Below, in pieces: positions 44,233 to 54,571 of a stretch of 64,000 nucleotides of DNA. Within the stretch, counting starts at the first letter, position 1. Each line of letters begins with the position of its first letter. The stretch lies in assembly GCF_000688515.1 (NCBI RefSeq), contig NZ_JHZK01000018.1, positions 1 through 64,000 on the forward strand, given 5' to 3'. Origin of the DNA: Afifella pfennigii DSM 17143. GTDB taxonomy: Bacteria; Pseudomonadota; Alphaproteobacteria; Rhizobiales; Afifellaceae. The translations under genes and the position numbers were made by a program. Under the pieces are notes generated by a model. That model ran no database searches. It worked only from the letters and a program-made list of their open reading frames with translations, and had not been told where the DNA came from.

Positions 44233-46329
44233 ATGTCAGACGAGCACCTGATGGAGATGGATGTTGCCGCGATCGCCACGGCGCTATGGCGCAGAGCCTG
44301 GCTGCTCGGCATCGTCGCGCTCGCCGTTGGAATCGTCACCTATCTCGGCTTGTCGAGCGCCACGCCGCTTTATACGGGCGACGCGCAAGTGCTTATCGAA
44401 GCTCGCGAATCGCCTCTCACACGGCCGCGCGACGCGCCCAGCGATAACCTCAGCGTCCAGCTCGACGAATCGGCCATCACCAGCCAGGTAGAGGTGCTGC
44501 GCTCGCGCCAGATCGCCAATGCCGTGATCGACCGCTTCGAGCTGACCCGCAATCCGGAATTCGATCCGGCGCTCGATACCTCGCTGCTCGACACGATCCT
44601 GATTGCCATGGGGCTGCGCGAGAGCCCGGCCGAGGAGACGATCCGCGCGCGGGTGCTGGAGACCTATTACGACCGGCTGTCGGTCTATCCCGTGGCGAAG
44701 TCGCGCGTCATCGTCGTGGAGTTCACCTCCGAGGACCCGAAGCTGGCGGCCGACATCACCAACGCCGTCGCCGAAGCCTTCGTCAATCTGCAAAGCGAGG
44801 CGAAGCTGGAATCGACCTCCGCCGCGACGCAATGGCTGGAGACGGAGATCGCCCGGCTGCGCGAGCGGGTCGCGGAGGCCGAAACGGCGGTGGCGGAGTA
44901 TCGCGCCGGCTCCGAGCTCTTCGATCTCAACAATCCCGGCGAGGACGAGACGAACCTGCAGACGCAGCAGCTCGGCGATCTCAATGCCGAGCTTGCCCGC
45001 GCCAAGGCGGCGCAATCGGAGGCCCAGTCCCGCGCCCGCCTGTTGCGCTCGCTGCTTGACGAGGGCGGCTCCTTCGATTCCGCCGAGGAGGTGCTGAACT
45101 CGCAGCTCATCCAACGCCTGCGCGAGCGGCAGGTGGCGCTGAGGGCGCAGATCGCCGATCTCTCCACCAGCCTTTTGCCCGGACATCCGCGGCTGCAGGC
45201 GCTGCGCAGCCAGCTTGCCGATTTGGACGGCCAAGTGCGGGCGGAGGTGCAGAAGATCCTGCAATCGCTGGAGACGGCTTCACGGGTTGCCGGCGCACGG
45301 GTGGAATCACTGCAGGAGCGCCTCAACGAGGCCAAGGCCGCGGTCGCCAGCTCCAACGAAAAGAGCATTCGCCTCAGAGCCCTGGAGCGCGAGGCGGCGG
45401 CGCAGCGCGACCTCCTGGAAAGCTTCCTGGCGCGCTACCGGGAGGCGGCCGCACGCACCGAATCGAACTATCTGCCGCCGGATGCGCGCATCATTTCGCG
45501 CGCTATCGCGCCGCGTAATCCATCCTGGCCGAAGAAGGGCATGCTCACCCTGGCGGCGATGGCCGGGGCGCTGTTCATCGCCATGGCCTTCATCATCATC
45601 CGCGAATTCGCCACCGGCCGCGCCTATCGCCAGCTGGAGGGCGAGGCCCTGCCGCAGCCGGGAGAGGTGAAGCCGGAGCCCCTCCTTCAGCTCGGTGCGA
45701 TGCCCAGTGGCGGCACGCCGAGCCTCGATGCGGCGCGGGAGATGCCGGGCATGGCCGATCTCGCCGAGCTGATGGCGACCGCCGGCTTGAAGACCGTGCT
45801 TTTCGCCGGCAATGGCGGTGCCTTCGCCGGGGAAGTCGCACTCGGCGCCAGCCGCCTGGTGGCCCGCGAACACGGGCTGCGCCTCGTCGTCATGGATATC
45901 GGCGTGGAGCCCTCGGAGCCGCTGCAGCAGGATGGGGGGCCCGGTCTCGGCGATCTTCTCTCCGGCGAGGCGCCCTTCGGCGACGCCATCCGTCTGGACG
46001 GCGACAGCCGCGTGCATTTCATCCCGCTCGGTTCCATGGCGCAGGACCCGCCACTGCAGCGGCTGACGCTCGTCATCGGCGCGCTCAGCTACACCTATGA
46101 CCGGGTGGTGATCGTCGCCAATCGCTTCGAGGACTGGCCCGTCGACTATATCAGCCCGGACCTGGCCATGGTCGTCTGCGCGGCCGATGCCGATCCTGAG
46201 GCGCGCCGTTCCCTGCATCGCCAAGCCTTGGATGCCGGCGCCCGCTCCGCACTGGTGCTGCAGCGCGAAGCGCCGCCGGAAGCTGAAGAGCAGGCGGAGG
46301 AGCCGGAAGACACCGAGCAAGCGGCGTAG
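44233..46329 (+). CDS. Wzc/ExoP-like polysaccharide co-polymerase with degenerate kinase domain
   Basis: 698 residues. The Wzz domain has a first membrane helix at about 22-42, a long coiled coil at about 195-400, the proline motif APRNPSWPKKG, and a second helix at about 438-457. The cytoplasmic part (about 500-680) aligns with BY-kinases, but the Walker A is replaced by FAGNGGAFAGEVALG without the GK(S/T) and Walker A' reads VVMDIGVEP. No tyrosine cluster exists at the acidic C-terminus. It probably controls chain length and export without autophosphorylation. Confidence 0.87.
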   Translation: MSDEHLMEMDVAAIATALWRRAWLLGIVALAVGIVTYLGLSSATPLYTGDAQVLIEARESPLTRPRDAPSDNLSVQLDESAITSQVEVLRSRQIANAVIDRFELTRNPEFDPALDTSLLDTILIAMGLRESPAEETIRARVLETYYDRLSVYPVAKSRVIVVEFTSEDPKLAADITNAVAEAFVNLQSEAKLESTSAATQWLETEIARLRERVAEAETAVAEYRAGSELFDLNNPGEDETNLQTQQLGDLNAELARAKAAQSEAQSRARLLRSLLDEGGSFDSAEEVLNSQLIQRLRERQVALRAQIADLSTSLLPGHPRLQALRSQLADLDGQVRAEVQKILQSLETASRVAGARVESLQERLNEAKAAVASSNEKSIRLRALEREAAAQRDLLESFLARYREAAARTESNYLPPDARIISRAIAPRNPSWPKKGMLTLAAMAGALFIAMAFIIIREFATGRAYRQLEGEALPQPGEVKPEPLLQLGAMPSGGTPSLDAAREMPGMADLAELMATAGLKTVLFAGNGGAFAGEVALGASRLVAREHGLRLVVMDIGVEPSEPLQQDGGPGLGDLLSGEAPFGDAIRLDGDSRVHFIPLGSMAQDPPLQRLTLVIGALSYTYDRVVIVANRFEDWPVDYISPDLAMVVCAADADPEARRSLHRQALDAGARSALVLQREAPPEAEEQAEEPEDTEQAA

Positions 46330-46363
46330 CTTTCGCGGCGCTCGCAGCAGGAAGGGAAGGGCG

Positions 46364-47437
46364 GTGAGCCTGCGCCATACCGGGATTCGTCTCACACTGG
46401 AGGCTCTCGCCGCGGTGGGAGCGCCGCGCCTTCTGCGCCATGGCTCCGAGAGCGCAGGGATGGTGCTGACCTTGCATCATGTGCGGGCGGAACCGGCCGG
46501 CGCCTTCGCGCCCAATGCCGGCCTCGCCGTGGCGCCAAGCTTTCTCGACGCGCTTCTGACGCGCCTGAAGGAGCGGGGCAGGCGGTTCGTGCCGCTTGCG
46601 CGGATCGTCGACAATCTGTCGGCTGGAAGGTCGGCATCGAACGATGTCGCGATCACGCTCGACGACGGCTATCGCAACAATTTCACCGAGGCCCTGCCGG
46701 TGTTCCGGCGGCACGGCGCGCCGTTCACCATCTTCGTCTGCTCCGGCTTCTGCGACCGCAAGGCGGCGCTGTGGTGGGAGGCGCTGGAGAGAATCATCGC
46801 CGGCCGCGAGGCCATCGCCGGAGCGGGCGGACCCGCCCTTGCCACGCGCAGCGTTTCGGAGAAGCAGCACGCCTTCGCCGCCTGGCGGCGCTATCTGACG
46901 GAAGACGTCGAGGAACAGCGCCAGCCTGAAATCGTCGCCGCGCTGGCTAAGGCGGCCGATTTCGACCTTGAAGGCCTGACGCGCGAGCTGGTCATGGATT
47001 GGGACGAACTGCGCCTGCTCGCCCGCGAGCCGCTTGCGGGCATCGGCGCGCATACGGACGGCCACCAGGCGCTGGCCCGCCTTTCGGCGGAGGAGGCGGG
47101 CGCGGCGATGGCGCGCGGCGCGCAGCGCATCGAGGCGGAGCTCGGCCGGCGGCCGGATCTCATCGCCTTTCCCTATGGCTATGCCGCGGCTGCCGGCCCG
47201 CGCGAGGCCGAGCTTGCGGGCCAGGCTGGCTTTCGTGCCGCCTTCACCACCCGGCCGGGCACCATCGATCTCGGCGACAACCCGCATTTCCTGCCGCGCC
47301 TTTCGGTGAACGGGCTCTATCAGGAGCTCAGCCTGCAGGAGGTTCTGACCAGTCCGGGCCTGTGGCGGCTGGGGCGCGGCGCCAGGAGGGTCCTTGGCGG
47401 CTTCAGCGCCGGTCGGGCCGTGACATCCACCAGATGA
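46364..47437 (+). CDS. Polysaccharide deacetylase (NodB-like), GTG start
   Basis: 357 residues from the GTG at 46364 behind GGAAGGGAAGGG; the longer open frame overlaps the previous gene. The catalytic and metal residues are in ITLDDGYRNNFTEALPVFRR (D-D-G) and GAHTDGHQAL (H-X3-H). LIAFPYGYAAAAGPREAELA is the family's third motif. It removes acetyl groups from a surface polysaccharide or acts as esterase in the same export cluster. It starts 34 bases after the Wzc-like gene, so both are probably co-transcribed. Confidence 0.88.
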   Translation: MSLRHTGIRLTLEALAAVGAPRLLRHGSESAGMVLTLHHVRAEPAGAFAPNAGLAVAPSFLDALLTRLKERGRRFVPLARIVDNLSAGRSASNDVAITLDDGYRNNFTEALPVFRRHGAPFTIFVCSGFCDRKAALWWEALERIIAGREAIAGAGGPALATRSVSEKQHAFAAWRRYLTEDVEEQRQPEIVAALAKAADFDLEGLTRELVMDWDELRLLAREPLAGIGAHTDGHQALARLSAEEAGAAMARGAQRIEAELGRRPDLIAFPYGYAAAAGPREAELAGQAGFRAAFTTRPGTIDLGDNPHFLPRLSVNGLYQELSLQEVLTSPGLWRLGRGARRVLGGFSAGRAVTSTR

Positions 47438-47612
47438 TGGCCATGGCCGGCAGCACCCAGGCGAGCCCGGCCACGGCGTAGAAGGCGAGCTGCGTCACGC
47501 CGGAGGTGCCGGGCAGCTTGGCGGCGGCCACCGTCATCGCCGTCAGGCTGTAGAACACCACCCAGGCGAAGAGGACGAGCGAGCCGACGAATTTGCGCAT
47601 GCGCTGTTGCAT
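47403..47612 (-). CDS. DUF2842-family small membrane protein
   Basis: 69 residues from the ATG at 47612 (MQQRMRKFVGSLVLFAWVVF); a start at 47600 would give 65. It has two hydrophobic helices with the sequence AFYAVAGLAWVLPAMAIIWW near the end. The length and R-K-(F/I)-(V/I)-G start match DUF2842, a conserved alphaproteobacterial family of unknown function. It overlaps the end of the polysaccharide deacetylase by 35 bases, tail to tail, and is divergent from ctaA. Confidence 0.75.
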   Translation of the reverse strand: MQQRMRKFVGSLVLFAWVVFYSLTAMTVAAAKLPGTSGVTQLAFYAVAGLAWVLPAMAIIWWMSRPDRR

Positions 47613-47726
47613 GCCTCGAGCTACCGGCAGCGGGCCTGCGATGCAATGCCTTGTCTCGCGGCTCGCTGTCGCGTAACGGCGGGCACGGCTTGCCTTGGCG
47701 CCGCCCGCGGGGCAGGAGGGGTTCCC

Positions 47727-48842
47727 ATGTTTCCCGTTCCCACCGCCACCACCGCACCCGATCCCGCCGCCGACAGCCTGCTGCCCTTCGAGGAGGCGAG
47801 CCTTGGCAGCTCCGGTGCCACGGTGCGGCCGGCCGGCTTCTTGCGCGGCTCCGCAGGCGTTCGGCTGTGGCTCGTCATCCTTATCAGCCTCGTCTTTCTT
47901 ATCGTGATTGTCGGCGGCCTGACCCGGCTCACCGGCTCCGGCCTTTCCATCACCGAATGGAAGCCGGTGATCGGCGCCGTCCCGCCGATGTCGCAAGAGG
48001 TCTGGCAGGAGGAGTTCGCGCTCTACCGCACGACGCCGCAATACGAGCATCTCAATCGCGGCATGTCGCTGGGTGAGTTCAAGTTCATCTATTGGTGGGA
48101 ATGGGGCCACCGCCAACTCGGCCGCTTCATCGGCCTCGTCTACCTCGTCGGGTTGGTCTTCGTGACGGCAACGCGCCGTGTCTCGCTTGCAACCGGGCTC
48201 TGGCTGTTTGGCGGCGGCCTGCTCCTTGCCCTCCAGGGGCTCGTCGGGTGGATCATGGTCGCCTCCGGCCTAAGGCCCGGCATGATCGCCGTCGAGCCGG
48301 TCAAGCTCACCCTGCATCTGACCCTGGCGAGTATCTTCTTTGCCTTCCTCATCGCCACGCATACGCGCATCGGCGGGGCGCTGCCGCAAAGGCGGGGCAG
48401 GGGGGCCATGGCCGCGGCCAGCCTCCTGGCGATCGTCGCGCTGATGCAGATCACGCTCGGTGGGCTCGTCGCCGGCCACGATGCGGGGATGACCTACAAC
48501 ACCTGGCCTTTGATGGATGGACGGCTGGTTCCGGCCGGCCTGATGGCGATGCAGCCGGCCTGGCACAATTTCACCGACAACATCACCATGGTGCAGTTCA
48601 ACCATCGTATCGGCGGCTATGCGCTGGCGGCGCTCGTTCTCCTCTACGCGCTGTGGCGCGGGCTCGCCGGGCGGATGAGCGCCGAGATCGCGACAATCCT
48701 CGCTCTCGTCCTGGTGCAGGTCGGGCTCGGCGTCGCGACACTCCTTCTTGCAGTGCCCTGGCCGGTGGCGCTCGCCCATCAGGCGGTGGCGCTCATCCTC
48801 TTCGGCCTTTTGGTGCGCCACGCGGCGCGGCCGGCGATGTGA
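47727..48842 (+). CDS. ctaA: Heme A synthase (CtaA/COX15, type 2)
   Basis: 371 residues from the ATG at 47727, with AGGAGGGG six bases ahead. It has eight membrane helices with the conserved histidines in WWEWGHRQLGRFIG, LTLHLTLASI, NHRIGGYAL and ALAHQAVAL. GGLTRLTGSGLSITEWKPV is the family start. It oxidises heme O to heme A for aa3-type oxidases, so the organism respires with cytochrome c oxidase. ctaA is not beside other oxidase genes here. Confidence 0.94.
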   Translation: MFPVPTATTAPDPAADSLLPFEEASLGSSGATVRPAGFLRGSAGVRLWLVILISLVFLIVIVGGLTRLTGSGLSITEWKPVIGAVPPMSQEVWQEEFALYRTTPQYEHLNRGMSLGEFKFIYWWEWGHRQLGRFIGLVYLVGLVFVTATRRVSLATGLWLFGGGLLLALQGLVGWIMVASGLRPGMIAVEPVKLTLHLTLASIFFAFLIATHTRIGGALPQRRGRGAMAAASLLAIVALMQITLGGLVAGHDAGMTYNTWPLMDGRLVPAGLMAMQPAWHNFTDNITMVQFNHRIGGYALAALVLLYALWRGLAGRMSAEIATILALVLVQVGLGVATLLLAVPWPVALAHQAVALILFGLLVRHAARPAM

Positions 48843-48912
48843 AGCTTGCCTCGGGGCGAGCAGGCTTGACCCGCTCCAAGGAGCGCGCAAGTCTCGCGGC
48901 CGGAGGTTCTCC

Positions 48913-51045
48913 ATGAACGAGATGGCGCCGGTCAGGACCGGCTATTCGGCCTGCCCGCATGATTGCCCCTCCACCTGCGCGCTCGACGTGGAGCTTCTTG
49001 CCGATGGCGGCGTGGGGCGGCTGCGCGGCAGCGCGGAGAACAGTTACACGGCCGGCGTCATCTGCGCCAAGGTCGCCCGCTACGCGGAGCGGCTCGCCCA
49101 TCCAGAGCGTCTCACCAAGGCGCTGAAGCGCAAGGGCGGCAAGGGCGAGGGCAGCTTTCAGGAGATTTCCGCCAAGGCGGCGCTCGATGAGATCGCCGAG
49201 GCCTTCCTGCGCGCGGAGGCACGCTACGGGCCGCAGACTGTATGGCCGTATTTCTACGCCGGCACGATGGGCCTCGTTCAGCGCGACGGCATCCACCGCC
49301 TTCGGCACGTGAAGCGCTATAGCGGCCAGTTCGATTCCATCTGCACCAATCTGGCCTGGACGGGCTACATCGCCGGCACGGGCAGGCTCGCCGGCCCGGA
49401 CCCGCGCGAGATGGCCAAATCCGACCTCATCGTCATCTGGGGCACCAACGCCGTGGTGACGCAGGTCAACGTGATGACCCACGCCACCACCGCCCGCAAG
49501 CAACGCGGCGCCAGGATCGTGGTCGTCGATGTCTACGACAACGCCACGATGCGCCAGGCGGATCTGGCGCTCTGCCTGCGGCCGGGCACGGATGCGGCGC
49601 TCGCCTGCGCCGTCATGCATATCCTCTTTCGCGACGGCCATGCGGACCTGGAATACCTTTCCTGCTTCTCCGACCGGCCGCGAGATTTCGCCCGCCATCT
49701 CGAAACCAGGACGCCGGAATGGGCGGCCGCGATCACCGGTCTCACGGTGGAGGAGATAGAGACCCTCGCGGGCTGGATCGGGACGACACCAAGGACGTTT
49801 CTGCGTCTCGGCTACGGCTTCACGCGCAGCCGCAACGGCGCCGTCGCCATGCATGCGGCCGCTTCCATCGCCACCGTCACCGGCGCCTGGCGGCACGAAG
49901 GGGGCGGCGCCTTCCACAGCAACAGCGGCATCTTCCGGCTCGACAACACCATGATCGCCGGCCTCGATCGCCGCGATGCCTCGGTGCGCATGCTCGACCA
50001 GTCGCGCATCGGCGCCGTGCTCACCGGCGAGGCGGCCGATCTGAAGGGCGGACCGCCGGTGACGGCGATGCTGGTGCAGAACACCAATCCGGCCAACGTC
50101 GCCCCGGACCAGGCGTGCGTCGCGGAAGGGCTCGCCCGGGAAGACCTTTTTCTCGCCGTCCACGAGCAGTTCATGACGGAAACGGCCGAGATGGCCGATA
50201 TCGTCCTGCCGGCGACGATGTTTCTGGAGCATGACGACGTCTACAAGGGCGGCGGCCATCAGCACATCCTCTTCGGGCCGAAGCTGGTCGAACCGCCAGG
50301 GGATTGTCTTTCCAATCACGCGGTGATCTGTGGTCTCGCCGAGCGCCTCGGGGCGGAACATCCGGGCTTTGCCATGAGCGCGCGCGAGCATATCGACCAT
50401 CTCCTCAAGGCCTCCGGCTGGGGCGACCTTGCCCGGCTGGAGCGCGAGCGCTGGATCGATTGCCAGCCGCCCTTTGAGGAAGCGCATTATCTGGACGGTT
50501 TTGCCTGGCCGGACGGCAAATACCGTTTTTCGCCTGATTGGGCGGACCTTGCCGCGCCGAACCGACCGGCGGATGCCCGCGCCATCGGGCCTTACGCGCA
50601 GATGCCGGAATTTCCGGACCATTGGACCGCGATCGAGGCGGCGGACGAGGCCTATCCGCTTCGTCTCGTTACGTCGCCGGCACGCTCCTTCCTCAACTCC
50701 ACCTTCTCCGAGACGCCGACAGGGCGGCAGAAAGAGGGGCGGCCTGAGGTGATGGTGCATCCCGCGGACGCCGCCGAGCTCGGCCTTGCCGCTGGCGATA
50801 TCGCGCGGCTGGAAAGCCGGCGCGGGGCCACCTTTCTCCATGTTCGGGTGTCGGAGGCGGTGCGGCCGGGGGTCGTGGTGGCGGAAGGCATCTGGCCGAA
50901 CAAGGCGCATTGCGGCGGGCTTGGCATCAATGTCCTGACCGGGGCCGATAGCGCCGCGCCGCATGGCGGCGCGGCCTTTCACGACAATGCGGTGCGGCTC
51001 AGCCGTGCCGGTGGGGCCGGCGATCCCGATTCCGTGGCAGGATAG
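48913..51045 (+). CDS. Molybdopterin-dependent oxidoreductase (BisC-like, one 4Fe-4S)
   Basis: 710 residues from the ATG at 48913 with GGAGG. The N-terminal CPHDCPSTC, with a fourth cysteine about 26 residues on in GVICAKVARY, should bind a 4Fe-4S cluster. The molybdopterin domains contain SDLIVIWGTNAVVTQVNVMT, YGFTRSRNGAVAMHAAASIA, and the C-terminal dinucleotide-binding part from about residue 600 (RSFLNSTFSETPTG). There is no Tat signal, so it is cytoplasmic. The substrate is unknown; relatives include formate-dehydrogenase-like and polysulfide-type enzymes. Confidence 0.87.
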   Translation: MNEMAPVRTGYSACPHDCPSTCALDVELLADGGVGRLRGSAENSYTAGVICAKVARYAERLAHPERLTKALKRKGGKGEGSFQEISAKAALDEIAEAFLRAEARYGPQTVWPYFYAGTMGLVQRDGIHRLRHVKRYSGQFDSICTNLAWTGYIAGTGRLAGPDPREMAKSDLIVIWGTNAVVTQVNVMTHATTARKQRGARIVVVDVYDNATMRQADLALCLRPGTDAALACAVMHILFRDGHADLEYLSCFSDRPRDFARHLETRTPEWAAAITGLTVEEIETLAGWIGTTPRTFLRLGYGFTRSRNGAVAMHAAASIATVTGAWRHEGGGAFHSNSGIFRLDNTMIAGLDRRDASVRMLDQSRIGAVLTGEAADLKGGPPVTAMLVQNTNPANVAPDQACVAEGLAREDLFLAVHEQFMTETAEMADIVLPATMFLEHDDVYKGGGHQHILFGPKLVEPPGDCLSNHAVICGLAERLGAEHPGFAMSAREHIDHLLKASGWGDLARLERERWIDCQPPFEEAHYLDGFAWPDGKYRFSPDWADLAAPNRPADARAIGPYAQMPEFPDHWTAIEAADEAYPLRLVTSPARSFLNSTFSETPTGRQKEGRPEVMVHPADAAELGLAAGDIARLESRRGATFLHVRVSEAVRPGVVVAEGIWPNKAHCGGLGINVLTGADSAAPHGGAAFHDNAVRLSRAGGAGDPDSVAG

Positions 51046-51092
51046 AAACGACGTGGATAGAACGGATTAGGGTCGCTCGTTCACGTTTTGAT

Positions 51093-51749
51093 TCAGCTTT
51101 TTGGCAGGCTCGGCGGATTGATCAGGAAGGCGTTTTTGTCTTCGCCGGCGCCTTCCAGGATGACTTTCTCGCCGACGACGCGCGCCTTGCGTCCGGCCAC
51201 CCAGGCGAGCGCCTGCGGATAGATGCGGTGCTCCATGGCGAGCACGCGCTGCGCCAGGGTCTTTGCATCGTCGCCGGCAAGAACCGGAACGGCGCCCTGG
51301 ATGATGACCGGCCCGTCATCCATTTCCGCGCGGACGTAATGCACCGTGGCGCCGGCGAGCCGCACGCCGGCGGCGAGCGCCCGCTCATGCGTCCTCAGCC
51401 CCCGGAAGGCGGGCAGGAGCGAGGGATGGATGTTGATGAGACGGTCGCGCCAGGTCTCCACGAAGGAGGCCGAAAGGATGCGCATGAAGCCGGCGAGACA
51501 GACGAGCTCGGTGCCGGCCTTTTCCAGCTCCGCCTGGATCGCGGCCTCGAAGCTCGCATCGTCCTCGTGGTCGCGACGGGGGACGACGGCGGTGGCAAGC
51601 CCAGCCTCGCGGGCGAATTCCAGCCCGGCGGCGTCGGCGCGGTTGGCAAGAACCAGGACGATCTCGGCCGGGAAGCCGGGGGCTTTCGCCGCTTCCACCA
51701 AGGCACGCATATTGCTGCCGCGCCCAGAGATGAGGATGGCCGTCTTCAC
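51093..51749 (-). CDS. purN: Phosphoribosylglycinamide formyltransferase (GTG start)
   Basis: 218 residues starting [20 protein letters not shown] from GTG at 51749. The catalytic residues are in [12 protein letters not shown] (Asn and His) and EMDDGPVI (Asp). It uses 10-formyl-THF to formylate GAR in the third step of purine synthesis. The start overlaps the purM stop (GTGA), showing coupling. The C-terminal tail [15 protein letters not shown] is an ordinary short extension. Confidence 0.95.
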   Translation of the reverse strand: MKTAILISGRGSNMRALVEAAKAPGFPAEIVLVLANRADAAGLEFAREAGLATAVVPRRDHEDDASFEAAIQAELEKAGTELVCLAGFMRILSASFVETWRDRLINIHPSLLPAFRGLRTHERALAAGVRLAGATVHYVRAEMDDGPVIIQGAVPVLAGDDAKTLAQRVLAMEHRIYPQALAWVAGRKARVVGEKVILEGAGEDKNAFLINPPSLPKS

Positions 51750-52813
51750 GTTGCCAGCTTCAAGGTGTTGTCGAAGTCAATGGCGGGGCCGGAGCGCGGC
51801 TCCACACGGCCGAGGCGGCAGACGCTCTCGCCCGCGTCAGTCAGGCTCCGCGCGACGTCGTCTGCCGCCGCCTCGGCGACGACCAGCACCATGCCGATGC
51901 CGCAATTGAAGGTACGCAGCATCTCCGCCTCCGCGACCGGGCCGGAAGAGGCGAGCCAGGCGAAGACCGGCGGCGCGGCAATGGCGGCAAGGTCGAGGCG
52001 CGCGGCGCAATCGGCCGGCAGGATGCGCGGCAGGTTCTCCGGCAGGCCGCCCCCGGTGATATGGGCGAGCGCCTTGATGGTATCGCTCTTGCCGATCTCG
52101 GCGAGGAGCGGGCGGACATAGATGCGGGTCGGCTCAAGGAGCGCTTCGCCGAGGCTGAGCCCCGGCGCGAAGGGTGCCGGATCGTCCCAGCCGAGCCCGG
52201 CGCGCTCGGCGACGCGCCGTACCAGCGAAAAGCCGTTGGAATGCACGCCGCTGGAGGCAAGGCCGAGAAGCACGTCGCCGGGAGCGACCTGCCGCGGCAG
52301 GATCTTTTCGCGCTCCACGGCGCCGACGGCGAAGCCGGCGAGATCGTAATCCTTGTGCGCGTAGAGCCCAGGCAGCTCGGCCGTCTCGCCGCCGATCAAG
52401 GCGGCGCCGGCCTTCCGGCAGCCCTCGGCGATGCCGGAGACGATGGCGGCGGCATCGTCGACGGCCAGACGGCCGGTGGCGAAATAGTCGAGAAAGAAGA
52501 GCGGTTCCGCACCCTGCACGATGAGATCGTTGACGCACATGGCGACGAGATCGATGCCGACGGTGGCATGGCGGCCGGTCTCAATGGCGAGCTTCAGCTT
52601 GGTGCCGACGCCATCGGTGGCGGCGACCAGAACCGGGTCCTGGTAGCCCGCCTGCTTGAGATCGAAGAGGGCGCCGAAGCCGCCGAGCCCGCCCATGACG
52701 CCACGCCGCGTCGTGGTGCCCGCCAAGGGCTTGATCCGTTCCACGAGCTCGGCCCCCGCGTCGATATCGACGCCGGCCTGGCGGTAGCTGAGCGTGTTGC
52801 CGTCTTCCCCCAT
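51746..52813 (-). CDS. purM: Phosphoribosylformylglycinamidine cyclo-ligase
   Basis: 355 residues from the ATG at 52813 ([20 protein letters not shown]), the normal AIR synthetase length; the much longer open frame is a shadow of the gene on the other strand. Conserved blocks are [38 protein letters not shown] and [20 protein letters not shown]. It makes AIR from FGAM and ATP in step five. The ribosome binding site is weak. Order purM-purN is standard for alphaproteobacteria. Confidence 0.95.
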   Translation of the reverse strand: MGEDGNTLSYRQAGVDIDAGAELVERIKPLAGTTTRRGVMGGLGGFGALFDLKQAGYQDPVLVAATDGVGTKLKLAIETGRHATVGIDLVAMCVNDLIVQGAEPLFFLDYFATGRLAVDDAAAIVSGIAEGCRKAGAALIGGETAELPGLYAHKDYDLAGFAVGAVEREKILPRQVAPGDVLLGLASSGVHSNGFSLVRRVAERAGLGWDDPAPFAPGLSLGEALLEPTRIYVRPLLAEIGKSDTIKALAHITGGGLPENLPRILPADCAARLDLAAIAAPPVFAWLASSGPVAEAEMLRTFNCGIGMVLVVAEAAADDVARSLTDAGESVCRLGRVEPRSGPAIDFDNTLKLAT

Positions 52814-52903
52814 GATGCGAAAGCGGGTAAGGGCGACGGGCAGAATTTGCAAGCGGGCAGGCCGTCCGGTGACGGCTCCCGCCCCATCTATCCCGAGCTT
52901 TTC

Positions 52904-53437
52904 GTGACCCTGCCGAATTTCATTACGATAGCACGGCTCCTCTCGGTCCCGCTGATCGTCTGGCTTATCGTCGGCGAGCAATGGGCCGGCGCGACGGCGG
53001 TTTTCGTCCTCGCCGGCATCAGCGACAGCGTCGACGGCCTGATCGCCAAGCGCTTCGGCGCCTCCTCCGATCTCGGCGCCTATCTCGATCCGATCGCCGA
53101 CAAGGCGTTGCTGGTCTCGCTGTTCATCGTTCTGGGCTTCAAGGGCGCGCTGCCGCCCTGGCTCATCATCGCGGTGGTGTCGCGCGATATCCTCATCGTC
53201 GGCGGGGTGATCCTCGCCTGGATGCTCTCCAATCCCATCGAGATGCGCCCGCTCTGGGTGTCGAAGTTCAACACGGCGGCGCAAATCGTGCTCCTGGCGC
53301 TGGTTCTGGGCGAGCGGGCCGGAATCGCGGCCATGGAGCCGGCGATCTGGCCGATGATCATCGCCACGGCCGGCTTGACCGTCGGCTCCGCCGGTGCCTA
53401 TCTCGCGGAGTGGTTGCGGCACATGGCAAGCGAATGA
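52904..53437 (+). CDS. CDP-alcohol phosphatidyltransferase (PgsA-like), GTG start
   Basis: 177 residues from the GTG at 52904 ([20 protein letters not shown]); no ATG is available and upstream codons belong to the purM antisense frame. The catalytic motif D-G-X2-A-(K)-R-X8-G-X3-D-X3-D is present as [20 protein letters not shown] followed by IADK. Five to six membrane helices. It joins CDP-diacylglycerol to an alcohol, most likely glycerol 3-phosphate as in PgsA, but a cardiolipin-synthase-type paralogue is possible. It diverges from purM. Confidence 0.87.
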   Translation: MTLPNFITIARLLSVPLIVWLIVGEQWAGATAVFVLAGISDSVDGLIAKRFGASSDLGAYLDPIADKALLVSLFIVLGFKGALPPWLIIAVVSRDILIVGGVILAWMLSNPIEMRPLWVSKFNTAAQIVLLALVLGERAGIAAMEPAIWPMIIATAGLTVGSAGAYLAEWLRHMASE

Positions 53438-53468
53438 GCAATAACACGGTGAGCGGCGGGGCGGCGCC

Positions 53469-54566
53469 ATGACGGCGCAGCGTCAGGCGACCTTCTGGCT
53501 GGCGGCCCTCGCCGCGCTTATCCTTTTCCTGTGGCTGTTTTCCGGCATCCTGTTGCCGTTTCTCATCGGCATGGCGCTCGCCTATTTCCTCGATCCGGTT
53601 GCCGACCGTTTCGAAAAACTCGGCATGAGCCGGCTATGGGCGACGCTGACGATCCTGTTTCTGGCGCTGCTCGTCTTCGTGGTTCTTATCGTCGCCGTCA
53701 TTCCGGTGCTCATCGGCCAGGCGGCCGATTTCGCTGAGCGTCTCCCGAGCTTGATCACTCGGCTGCGCAGCCTGATCGGAGAAATCGTCACCTCGCCGCT
53801 GGCGCGCTACCTGCCGACGACCGAAGGCTTCGACTTGGAGCCGCTGCTGAGCAACGGAGCCAGCTGGCTCGGCGGGCTGCTTACCTCGCTTCTGGCCGGC
53901 GGCCAGGCGGTGATCAGCTTCATCAGCCTGTTCATCGTCACCCCCGTCGTCGCCTTCTATCTGCTCTACGACTGGGACAGGATGGTGGCGCGCATCGACA
54001 GCTACCTGCCGCGCGACCATGCCGACACGATCCGTCGCCTCGGCCACGATATCGACGAGGCGCTTTCCGGCTTTTTGCGCGGGCAGGGGATGGTGTGCCT
54101 CTTGCTCGGCGGCTTCTACGTCATGGCGCTGACGGTCGTGGGGCTGAATTTCGGCCTCCTCATCGGCGTCGTTGCCGGGCTCATCAACTTCATCCCCTAT
54201 ATCGGCTCCATGGTCGGCTTCCTCCTCGCCGTCGGGGTGGCGCTGGTGCAGTTCTGGCCGGAATGGCCGTGGGTCGTCGTCGTCGCCGGCATCTTCGTCA
54301 CCGGCCAGGTGGTGGAGGGCAATTTCCTGCAGCCGCGCATCGTCGGCCATTCGGTTGGCGTGCATCCGGTCTGGTTGATGTTCGCGCTCTTCGCCTTCGG
54401 CGCGCTGTTCGGCTTCGTCGGGCTCCTCATCGCGGTGCCACTGACGGCGGCGCTCGGCGTGTTGGTGCGCTTCGGCCTGGAGCGCTATCGCCAGAGCCGC
54501 ATCTATCGCGGTAGCGGCGATCCGCCGGTGCCGCCGCCGATGGGACCGCCGGGCGAGGGGATGTGA
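53469..54566 (+). CDS. AI-2E/PerM-family permease
   Basis: 365 residues with seven to eight membrane helices. The family signature [20 protein letters not shown] and then [20 protein letters not shown] is near residue 220, and [20 protein letters not shown] near 280. Members are linked to AI-2 export or Na+/H+ antiport, with no general function fixed. It is followed directly by hdaA (stop and start region overlap), an arrangement kept in many Hyphomicrobiales. Confidence 0.88.
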   Translation: MTAQRQATFWLAALAALILFLWLFSGILLPFLIGMALAYFLDPVADRFEKLGMSRLWATLTILFLALLVFVVLIVAVIPVLIGQAADFAERLPSLITRLRSLIGEIVTSPLARYLPTTEGFDLEPLLSNGASWLGGLLTSLLAGGQAVISFISLFIVTPVVAFYLLYDWDRMVARIDSYLPRDHADTIRRLGHDIDEALSGFLRGQGMVCLLLGGFYVMALTVVGLNFGLLIGVVAGLINFIPYIGSMVGFLLAVGVALVQFWPEWPWVVVVAGIFVTGQVVEGNFLQPRIVGHSVGVHPVWLMFALFAFGALFGFVGLLIAVPLTAALGVLVRFGLERYRQSRIYRGSGDPPVPPPMGPPGEGM

Positions 54567-54571
54567 GCGTT

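Noticed and set aside
48793-50982. Minus-strand open frame of 729 codons opposite the molybdopterin oxidoreductase
   Set aside because: It is antisense shadow with biased composition; the plus-strand gene carries clear cofactor motifs.
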